Origin: JAMQPK01 sp963782595
Lineage (GTDB): Bacteria; Acidobacteriota; Vicinamibacteria; Vicinamibacterales; JAMQPK01
Assembly (NCBI GenBank): GCA_963782595.1
Contig: CAWAKJ010000002.1
Location: 1 to 64,000, forward strand
Reading direction: 5' to 3'
Length of the DNA: 64,000 nucleotides
Of the stretch, positions 9,429 to 16,806 are shown piece after piece (position 1 is the stretch's first letter; each line of letters begins with the position of its first letter). A model generated the notes under the pieces. The model was not told the DNA's origin. It worked only from the letters and a program-made list of their open reading frames with translations, and made no database searches. The position numbers and the translations under genes are program-made.

Positions 9429-9707
9429 GTGACCACGATCGGCTTCTCGACCTCGACGGCAGTCGACACCGACGTCCGCGAGGACCGCCGTACCGTCCCC
9501 ACCGACGAAGGCGATCACGAGCGCTTCTCCCACTACGTCGAGAAGGACAAGCTCACCGAGGCGATGGTGATGGGCACCCCCGTGGTGGCCCTGTGCGGCA
9601 AGGTCTGGGTGCCGAGCCGGGCGCCGGAGAAGTTCCCGGTCTGCCCCGAGTGCAAGGAGATCTGGGAGTCCCTCAAGGACGACACCGGAGGGGACTCCCA
9701 GGAGTGA
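9429..9707 (+). CDS. DUF3039 family small protein
   Basis: 92 residues from GTG 9429. The conserved part is HYVEKDKLTEAMVMGTPVVA followed by LCGKVWVPSRAPEKFPVCPE and CKEIW. Three cysteines (CGKVW...CPEC) suggest a zinc-binding knuckle. The family is restricted to Actinobacteria and lies directly upstream of a superfamily 2 helicase, with which it overlaps here by four bases (GTGA), so the two are probably translated together. Function unknown. Confidence 0.8.
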   Translation: MTTIGFSTSTAVDTDVREDRRTVPTDEGDHERFSHYVEKDKLTEAMVMGTPVVALCGKVWVPSRAPEKFPVCPECKEIWESLKDDTGGDSQE

Positions 9708-11450
9708 CCTCGCTCGGACCTGCGTGGCCCGAGCGAGCAGCGTGGGGGACCGCACCGTCCCTGCGCGCCTGGCAGTCGGCCGCGATGACCGACTACTTCG
9801 CCCGGTCACCCAGGGACTACCTCGCCGTCGCGACGCCCGGCGCCGGCAAGACGACGTTCGCCCTGTCCGTCGCCGCCGAGCTGCTCGGTCGCCGGATCGT
9901 CGACCGCGTCACGGTCGTGGCGCCGACCGAGCACCTCAAGCTGCAGTGGGCGGAGGCGGCCGCGAGGGCGGGCATCCCGGTCGACCCGACGTACTCCGCG
10001 GGCAAGGGCAAGACCTCGAAGGACTACGTCGGCATCGCGGTCACCTACGCCGGCGTCGCGGTCAACCCGTTGGCGATGCGGATCCGCACCGACAACTTCA
10101 AGACGCTGGTGATCCTCGACGAGGTGCACCACGCCGGTGACGCGCTGTCGTGGGGCGAGGGGGTCCGTGAGGCGTTCCAGCCCGCGACGCGGCGGCTGGC
10201 GCTGACGGGCACGCCGTTCCGTTCCGACGTCAACCCGATCCCGTTCGTCACCTACGCACCCGGGGACGACGGGGTGCCGCGCTCGCTGGCCGACTACAAC
10301 TACGGCTACGCCCACGCGCTCGCCGACCACGTCGTGCGTCCGGTGCTGTTCCTGGCCTACTCCGGCGAGATGCAGTGGCGCACCCGTGCCGGCGACGAGA
10401 TCGCCGCCCGCCTCGGCGAGCCGCTGACCAACGACCTCAACGCGCAGGCGCTGCGCACCGCCCTCGACCCGGCAGGCTCCTGGATCCCGGCGGTGCTCGC
10501 CGCCGCGGACAAGCGACTCTCCGAAGTACGCCGGCACGTGCCCGACGCCGGTGGCCTGGTGATCGCCACCGACCAGGACTCCGCGCGCGCGTACGCCGCC
10601 CTGCTCAAGCAGATCGCCGGCGAGGCGCCGTCGGTGGTGCTGTCCGACGAGAAGGCCGCCTCGAAGAAGATCGCGAAGTTCACCGACTCCGAGGACCGCT
10701 GGATGGTCGCGGTGCGCATGGTCTCCGAGGGCGTCGACGTGCCGCGCCTGGCGGTCGGTGTCTACGCGACGACCACGTCGACACCGCTGTTCTTCGCGCA
10801 GGCCGTGGGCCGGTTCGTGCGGGCCCGAGGCCGCGGCGAGACGGCGTCGGTCTTCTTGCCGTCGGTGCCCAACCTGCTCGGCTACGCCGCCGAGCTGGAG
10901 CGCCAGCGCGACCACGTGCTCGGCCGGGTGATCACCGACGAGGCCGACCTGATGGACGCGGAGGCCGAGCTGCTCGCGCGCGCCGAGGCCGGGGAGTCGG
11001 CCTCCGACGACCTGCTCGGCAGCTTCGAGGCGCTGGGGTCGCAGGCGCGGTTCGACCAGGCGCTGTTCGACGGCGCGACGTTCGGGCACGAGGGCGAGGT
11101 GCACGTCGGCTCCGACGAGGAGATGGACTTCCTCGGCATCCCGGGGCTGCTCGAGCCCGACCAGATGCGCGCGCTGCTGCGCCAGCGCCAGAACGACCGC
11201 CGCAAGACCTCCCGTCACCGAGCCGGACACGGTCGCCGAGGTCTCGACGTACGAGCAGCTGGCCGTCCTGCGTCGCGAGCTCAACGGCCTGGTCGCCGCC
11301 TGGCACCACCGCACCGGCCAGGCCCACGGGATGACCCACGCCGAGCTACGCCGCGAGTGTGGCGGCCCTGCGGCCGCCGTGGCGACGGCCGACCAGCTGC
11401 GCGAGCGCATCGTCCGCCTGCGCGAGATGGCCGCGCGTCGCACGTCGTAG
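9704..11450 (+). CDS. DEAD/DEAH-type superfamily 2 helicase (frameshift near 11,210)
   Basis: About 580 residues if one indel is corrected. Motif I is ATPGAGKTTFA, motif II is LDEVHH, motif III is LTGTPFRSD, and motif VI is FAQAVGRFVRARGRGE. The start is GTG 9704, overlapping the DUF3039 stop. Near 11,210 the frame slips. The C-terminal helical tail continues in the next frame as TEPDTVAEVSTYEQLAVLRR and ends LREMAARRTS at the stop 11448-11450. The layout resembles restriction-type or RAD3-like helicases, but there is no nuclease or methylase partner. Its actinobacterial pairing with DUF3039 is conserved in my experience of these genomes; substrate unknown. Confidence 0.8.
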
Positions 11451-11476
11451 CGCCCTACCAACGGGATAGTGGCTCC

Positions 11477-12251
11477 ATGGCTCTGACGGTCGTCCGGCAA
11501 CGCGCGCGCGTTCCACCTGGTGACGTTCCTCGTCGCGGCGGGCGCCGTGGTGCTGCAGCTGGTCCTGATCATCCAGGGTGGGCAGCACCTCGACACCGAG
11601 CCGGGCGTGGCCAAGGCGAACGACCCCGACCTCGGCACCAGGTTGGTGCGGTTCGCCAGCTACCTGACGATCTGGTTCAACGTGCTCGTGGCCGGTACGT
11701 CGGCCGTGCTCGCCGCCGACGCCCAAGCAGGTGACCAGCGGTCGGAGGGACGGGTGTTCCGGGCGCTGCGGCTGGACGCGCTGGTGCTCGCGGTCGGCGG
11801 CGGGGTCGTGCACTGGTTCCTCCTGCGTCCGCTGCTCGACCTCGACGGAGCCGACCTGCTGGCCGACAAGCTGCTGCACATCGTCGTGCCGCTGCTCTGC
11901 CTGGTGGGCTGGGTCGTCTTCGGACCGCGCGGACTGATCACGACGCGCGACATCTGGGCGTTCCTCGTGGTGCCCGTGGGCTGGCTCGTCTACACGCTGG
12001 TGCGGGGGGCGTTCGTGGACTGGTATCCCTATCCCTTCGTCGACGTCGACCAGCACGGCCTCGGCATCGTGCTGCTCAACTGCGTCGGCATCTCGGCGCT
12101 GATGCTGCTGCTGGCCTTCGGCGCCAGGTGGCTGGACGCGCCGGGCCCGTGCCTGTCTCCGGCGGTCGTTGGTCGAGGAGGCCGTCAGGCCCGTCACGAC
12201 CCGGTGACGAGATCCGTGATCGGACAGGCGTGGCGCAGGGAGGTTTCGTGA
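11477..12251 (+). CDS. Pr6Pr-type six-helix membrane protein (probable frameshift near 11,505)
   Basis: ATG 11477 (MALTVVR) is out of frame with the membrane part, which reads TFLVAAGAVVLQLVLIIQGG, then helices around YLTIWFNVLVAGTSAVLAA, LVLAVGGGVVHWFLL, LLHIVVPLLCLVGWVVFG, FLVVPVGWLVYTLV and LLNCVGISALMLLLAF. A single-base slip in the run GCGCGCGCG near 11,505 would join the two. Six helices and the WFNVLV, KLLHIVVP and PYPFVDV signatures fit the Pr6Pr (FAR-17a/AIG1-like) family of unknown function. The last 35 residues are low-confidence and may follow another indel. Confidence 0.65.
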
Positions 12252-12268
12252 CAGTCGCTGCGACCTCC

Positions 12269-12734
12269 TCAACCAGCGGGCATCGAACGGACCAGGGGCA
12301 GCATCCGGTAGGGGATCTGCGTCGCGAGCGCGATCACGGTCGTGGAGCGGTCGATGCCTTCGTGGCTGAGCACCTGGTCGATGACCCGCTGCAGGTCGGC
12401 GTTGGAGCGCGCCGACCACCCTGGCCCACATGTCGCCGGCGCCCGTGATGGTGAACGCCTCGAGCACCTCCGGAATCTCGGCCAGGTGCGCGGCGACGGT
12501 CTCGTGCCCGGCGCCCTGCCGGATCTCCAGGGTGAGGAACGCGGTGACGGGGAAGCCGAGCTGCTCGGGGTCGAGGTCGGGGCCCCAGCCCGTCACCACT
12601 CCCGAGGTGGCGAGCTTGTCGAGCCGGGCCTGGACCGTGCCGCGGGCGACGCCGAGCCGGCGGGAGGCCTCGAGCACCCCGATGCGCGGTTCGGCGGCGA
12701 ACAGGTCGATCACCTTGACGTCCAACGCGTCCAC
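12269..12734 (-). CDS. Lrp/AsnC family transcriptional regulator (frameshift near 12,410)
   Basis: The N-terminal HTH is clear: LDVKVIDLFAAEPRIGVLEA, then SRRLGVARGTVQARLDKLAT. The ligand-binding RAM domain begins FLTLEIRQGAGHETVAAHLA and ITGAGDMWARVV. An indel near 12,410 shifts the remainder, which reads SNADLQRVIDQVLSHEGIDR and ends LVRSMPAG at stop 12269-12271. Corrected length is about 155 residues, standard for the family. The gene is divergent from the truncated gene at 12817. In Actinobacteria an Lrp-type gene often sits opposite hppD, which hints at control of aromatic amino-acid breakdown. Confidence 0.8.
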
Positions 12735-12816
12735 GTGGGCCTCCGTGACTGAACAAACTGCCTAGGGTTTCGTCGTACTGTTGCACACTCTGCCCTGCCC
12801 GGGCACCCTGGGACGC

Positions 12817-12899
12817 ATGACCACGACTCGCGAGACCCCCAGCACCGGCGGCGCCCTCACCGAGGACGAGCTGAAGGCAGACCTCACCGTCGACCAGCT
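12817..12899 (+). CDS. 5' tip of a gene cut by junction 2, possibly 4-hydroxyphenylpyruvate dioxygenase
   Basis: ATG 12817 gives MTTTRETPSTGGALTEDELK then ADLTVDQL before the sequence changes. Some actinobacterial HPPD proteins begin with a similar Thr-rich leader followed by LT-x-E-L-x-x-LVGLV, and the divergent Lrp gene is a common hppD neighbour. No catalytic part survives, so the identification is weak. The open frame continues past 12,900 only by chance. Confidence 0.35.
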
Positions 12900-12905
12900 T
12901 CCTCA
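12895..12905. other. probable chimeric junction 2 (actinobacterium / acidobacterium)
   Basis: The plus-strand actinobacterial gene ends abruptly at about 12,900, and the stop codon of a minus-strand acidobacterial sulfatase lies at 12903-12905. Everything to the right is acidobacterial in gene content. No transposase, recombinase, tRNA or direct repeat marks the join. Confidence 0.7.
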
Positions 12906-14322
12906 TTGTCCGGGCCAGCGTTCCGAATCGGTTCTCGCTGTCTTCAGGTACGTTTCGATTCTGGCGATCACTGCTGGATTGGCAGCTGCGACATCGCGCT
13001 CTTCACGCGCGTCGGTATCGAGATTCGTACAACTCCAGCTGGCTGCCGGGTTTCAGCCGCACGGCCTTCCAGCGGCCCATTCGGACCGCCTGCTGATAGC
13101 CGCGCTCGTGGAACTCCCAGTAGAAAAAGTCATGCGATGGTTGGCCTCACCGCGAAGCGCGCGTCTCATGGATATGCCGTCCAGCCCGCGGGCGTTCGCG
13201 CCCGGCGATGTCGGCGAGCGTTGGCAGCACGTCCCAGTGCGCCCAGGGATGATCGCTGACGCGGCCCGCCGGGACGGTCCCCGTCCACCGCGCGATCATC
13301 GGAACGCGAATACCGCCCTCATAGAGATCGCGTTTGATACCACGAAGGCCGCCGTGCTCTTGAAGAAGTCGGGGTCGCCGCCGCCCTCGCGGTGGGGGCC
13401 GTTGTCGCTGGTGAACAGCAACAGCGTGCGGCTGTCGAGGCCACGGGCGCGAATGAGATCGACGAGCCTGCCGATGTCGCGGTCCATCCGCGTGATCATC
13501 GCGGCGAACGCCGCGCGGGGTGTCGGCTGAGAGCGGTAGCCGAGCGACGGCACATCGAAGCGTGCCCCGGTCGCTCGTTCGTCGGCGGCCGGATTTCCAA
13601 ACGGCTGCTCGGGAAATCTTCCGCGGAAACGATCGAGCGAGTCGTCTGGTGCCCGCAACTCCGCGTGCGGCACGGTGTAGTTCAGATAGATGAAGAAGGG
13701 ACGAGCATCATCCCGCTCGATGAATGCCGCCGCTTCTTTCGTAAACAGGTCGTTGACGTAGTCGCGATTCACATCGGTCGCGGTGCGCTCGCCGTTGCGC
13801 CACAAATGGTCGGTGAATTGCCGATGCGCGTGGCGCTGATCGAGAAAGCCGAACGCGTGGTCGAATCCCTGCCGATCGGGCATGCCAGTGGTCCCGGGCT
13901 GACCGAGCCCCCACTTGCCAATCAGCGCTGTGCGATAGCCGGCGCCACGAAGCACTTCGGCAATCGTGCCATCCTCCGGCCGTAACGGCACGTCGCCGGC
14001 GGGGAATGCCGCCATTGCCACGAACCCACCCGTGGCCGGTATGCCGTCCTGTCATCAGAGCGGCTCGTGATGGCGCACACACGGTGCTGCCGGAGTAGGA
14101 CTGCGTAAAGCGCATCCCTTCCCGCGCCAGCCGATCGAGCATCGGTGTTTCGAAGCGCGTCTGGCCATACGCGCTCACGTCGCCATAGCCAAGGTCGTCG
14201 GCCTGGATGAGCAGGATGTTCGGAGCAGGGGACGGCTGTTGTGCCGCGGCGGGCCGATCGGGGCTCCACCGGCTTTCGATTGCGAAGAGAAGCAGCAGGG
14301 CGACAATCGCGGTTTTCTTCAT
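12903..14322 (-). pseudogene. exported type I sulfatase, several frameshifts
   Basis: Start ATG 14322 gives a signal peptide (MKKTAIVALLLLFAIES). NILLIQADDLGYGDVSAYGQ contains the metal-binding Asp pair. GSTVCAPSRAALMTGRH contains the C-x-P-S-R motif whose Cys is converted to formylglycine. Further pieces are RTALIGKWGLG and FIYLNYTVPHAELRAPDDSL, then TSDNGPHREGG. Frame slips are needed near 14,020, 13,345 and at two or three later points to recover GIKRDLYEGGIRVPMIARW, DLDTDAREERDVAA and the end DSERWPGQ. Corrected length is about 470 residues, normal for the arylsulfatase A family. It overlaps the upstream PHP gene as ATGA. The indels cluster next to junction 2, so poor end-of-contig sequence is the likely cause. 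Confidence 0.8.
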
Positions 14323-15299
14323 CGCGCGACAAAGACGGGTTGAGTCCATGCCCGGAGACTGCCACTGTCTTCGATGCGGGCTCGAACGTAGCCTTCACTG
14401 CCCATCAAGCGATAGCTGGCGGGATTCTCGCGAGACACTGCCAAAGTGCGCCCCCCCTTGCCGATGAAGACGACCTGGTAACGCTTCGGATCACTTGGGG
14501 CGGTTTGGATCTCCACCGTCAACGAGTCAGGCGTGGATCGCACGTCCTTCAGCGACACACCAGTTGAGGCATAGAAGTCGCCAGTGCTCAATGCGGCAAG
14601 GATGTTCTCTCGCGTCAGCGCGGCGGCGCGCGCGACCACCCAACCCCGTCCCGGATTCGACCGGTCGATCGTGAATTCCTGCCGGAAGTTGTGGGCGTCA
14701 TCGACCGACACGCCGAAGACGCGCATGCCGGCGGACAGAAGTTCGTCCCACATCTGCTCGGTTGTTGGCACGAGCCCATCGCCGGCGTGGTTCACAGCGG
14801 GGTGACCGCTCGCAATCTCGACCAGGACGGCTCCCTTCAGCGGAAGCATCTCTCGGGCCGTGAATGCCCAACGAAAGTTCGGATGATTGATCAAAGGGAT
14901 ACCGCCCTGAGCGCGAATGGCATCGATGGCGGCCTGAAGAATCTCCGGCACCGTTGCACCGGCCTGTGGCGGAACAACTTTGTTGATCCCGATGGCATTG
15001 AGGTGGACCGTCTTTGCATTGGTCACCTCCTCGGCGCCGATCAGAAGAAAGGTGTCCGATGGATTCGTGTCGAACAGCGCCGGGTCGGTGAACGTGTTGT
15101 GGTCGGTAATCGCCAGGAACTGGTATCCATTGCGTTTGTACCAGGCCATGACGTCGTAGGGAGGCGAGTCGCCATCGGAGTTGATCGTGTGAGCGTGAAG
15201 GTTACCGCGATACCAGTTGAGCTCGGGCCGCGGTTGCGCCGTCAGAGTTCCGAATGCCATCGCGAGCATCATCAGCGTCGCGGCTTTGCGTTGCAGCAT
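14319..15299 (-). CDS. exported PHP-domain metal-dependent hydrolase (CehA/McbA-like)
   Basis: 326 residues from ATG 15299. MLQRKAATLMMLAMAFGTLT is a signal peptide. The PHP motifs are GNLHAHTINSDGDSPP (motif 1), LAITDHNTF (motif 2), a Glu in LIGAEEVTNA, GGIPLINHPNFRW (motif 3) and FGVSVDDAH near the C-terminal metal site. These His/Asp residues bind two or three metal ions and act on phosphoester or other hydrolysable bonds. An in-frame GTG at 15308 exists, but it lies inside a tandem repeat and gives a worse signal peptide. The stop overlaps the sulfatase start (ATGA), suggesting a two-gene exported hydrolase operon; substrate unknown. Confidence 0.85.
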   Translation of the reverse strand: MLQRKAATLMMLAMAFGTLTAQPRPELNWYRGNLHAHTINSDGDSPPYDVMAWYKRNGYQFLAITDHNTFTDPALFDTNPSDTFLLIGAEEVTNAKTVHLNAIGINKVVPPQAGATVPEILQAAIDAIRAQGGIPLINHPNFRWAFTAREMLPLKGAVLVEIASGHPAVNHAGDGLVPTTEQMWDELLSAGMRVFGVSVDDAHNFRQEFTIDRSNPGRGWVVARAAALTRENILAALSTGDFYASTGVSLKDVRSTPDSLTVEIQTAPSDPKRYQVVFIGKGGRTLAVSRENPASYRLMGSEGYVRARIEDSGSLRAWTQPVFVAR

Positions 15300-15302
15300 G
15301 AA

Positions 15303-15335
15303 TCTCACAATCTGCCAATCTCACAATCTGCCAAT
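15303..15335. repeat. 16-base tandem repeat, two copies
   Basis: TCTCACAATCTGCCAA is present twice head to tail in the 40 bases between the amidohydrolase stop and the PHP start. It may carry or displace the ribosome-binding region of the PHP gene. Confidence 0.85.
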
Positions 15336-15342
15336 GGTGCCG

Positions 15343-16740
15343 CTAGGCTCGAATAGCCCTTCCCGGGAACACGCCATCGACAAGCTGCTCGTTGGCCACA
15401 ACCGCCACGCCGTTGACGATGACGTGCCGGATGCCTGTCGGCGGCAATCCCGGCTCGCGATAGGTCGAACGGTCGACCACCCGTGCGGCCTCGAAAATGG
15501 TGATATCTGCGTCGGCGCCTACGCGCAACCGACCTTTCATCTTCATGGCTGCCACGCGTCTCTCGAGCCGCTGAGCCGGCATCAGCGTCATTTTTCGAAT
15601 GGCATCCATCAGTCCAAGCGAACGCGCCTCGCGCACGTAGCGGCCCAGCACTCTGGAGAAGGTGCCGCTGGTTCGGGGATGGCCTGTGCCATTTTCCCAG
15701 TACGAGTCGCTGGCGATCATGGTGAGCGGGCTGTTGATCGCGGCGGCCACCATTTCTTCCGTGTTGCTGTGCAGCACAACCGGACCGCCGATTTTCCGGT
15801 ATCGCTGAAAGCTTTCGCGGGTCAGCCGTTCTCCGGTTCTCGGCCATTCGAGCTGCGCAAGACGATCGTCGGTCGCCTTTTCATATTCGTCGAGGTTCGC
15901 AGACTGTATTTCAGTCATGCCCGCGGTGTACGGATAGGCTTCCGTCGAGACGTCTGCTCCGCGTGCGCGGGCGTTTGCGAGTGTCCGAAGCACCTCGCGT
16001 GTCGCGGCCGCTCCCGTGCTGTTGATGTGCACGATGTGCAGCGGCGCCTTTGTCTCAGCGGCGAGCTTCAGCACTTCGTCCACTCCGGCCATGCCGCGCC
16101 GGGTATGCACGTGGATCGTCACGCGCTCGCGGCCGGCCAGGCGGAAGATCTCGAGCAGTTCCTCGGCCGTGGCGGCTGGCGTATAGGCGAAACCCGCCCC
16201 GATACTGACGGCGCCCCTTCTAAGGCCCTCGGCGACACGCTGCCCCATTTCCTTGATCTCTGCCGGCGTCGCCGCACGGTGAGCGGCGTCACCGGTCGGG
16301 AAAATCCTGCCGGGGTCTCGCATCACCGCCATACGCACCGGGATGTGCCCGATGCTGACGCCGTAATTGATGAGACTGCGCGTTCTCGTGGCGTACCACG
16401 CGTCGACGTCGCTCGTTCCCAGCTCGAGCTCGAAAGCCGTCGTCACGCCGTCGCGCGCCTGATAGCGATAGGTCTCTGCCGTCTGCTGGTGTGCGTGAAG
16501 ATCGATGAATCCCGGAGACACGACGAGTCCCGCCGCATCGATTGTGGCGCGGGCCGTCAGACGATCGGGCGTGACGACCGCGATCCGCCCGTTGCTAATG
16601 CCGATGTTTCGAATGGCATCGAGGCCCGACTCGGGATCGAGGACGCGGCCGTTCGCGATCACCAGATCGAATGTCTGCGCCGCCAGCGGGGCGACGGCAA
16701 TCGATGTAATTCCAAGCAAAAAGGCTCGGCGTGTGGACAT
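15343..16740 (-). CDS. exported amidohydrolase, D-aminoacylase/dihydroorotase-like
   Basis: 465 residues. The N-terminus MSTRRAFLLGITSIAVAPLA is a Tat-like signal. VIANGRVLDPESGLDAIRNI and SPGFIDLHAHQQ (metal site HxH) are followed by HVHTRRG, HIVHINSTGA, a SDS motif in MIASDSYW and the C-terminal beta domain GRLRVGADADITIF. This pattern fits N-acyl-D-amino-acid deacylase-type amidohydrolases. The catalytic Asp of the barrel seems to be the one in ASDSYWENG. It lies on the same strand as the PHP and sulfatase genes, so the three may form one exported hydrolase set. Confidence 0.8.
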   Translation of the reverse strand: MSTRRAFLLGITSIAVAPLAAQTFDLVIANGRVLDPESGLDAIRNIGISNGRIAVVTPDRLTARATIDAAGLVVSPGFIDLHAHQQTAETYRYQARDGVTTAFELELGTSDVDAWYATRTRSLINYGVSIGHIPVRMAVMRDPGRIFPTGDAAHRAATPAEIKEMGQRVAEGLRRGAVSIGAGFAYTPAATAEELLEIFRLAGRERVTIHVHTRRGMAGVDEVLKLAAETKAPLHIVHINSTGAAATREVLRTLANARARGADVSTEAYPYTAGMTEIQSANLDEYEKATDDRLAQLEWPRTGERLTRESFQRYRKIGGPVVLHSNTEEMVAAAINSPLTMIASDSYWENGTGHPRTSGTFSRVLGRYVREARSLGLMDAIRKMTLMPAQRLERRVAAMKMKGRLRVGADADITIFEAARVVDRSTYREPGLPPTGIRHVIVNGVAVVANEQLVDGVFPGRAIRA

Positions 16741-16806
16741 GGGCCGGTTTGGGCAATTCCTCGACGTTCGGTTACCCTAATGCCTCCGTAATTTACCCGA
16801 TACCAT

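Noticed and set aside
5045..12905. Considered the actinobacterial block as a horizontally transferred island
   Set aside because: Both ends cut genes in the middle, no integrase or att repeat is present, the left flank is from yet another phylum, and the genes are ordinary actinobacterial housekeeping-type neighbours.
12781..13530. Plus-strand frame that continues from the hppD-like tip into acidobacterial DNA
   Set aside because: It crosses the probable chimeric junction and becomes low-complexity antisense to the sulfatase.
15217..16791. A 524-codon plus-strand frame
   Set aside because: Antisense to the amidohydrolase, which has a signal peptide and metal-binding motifs.
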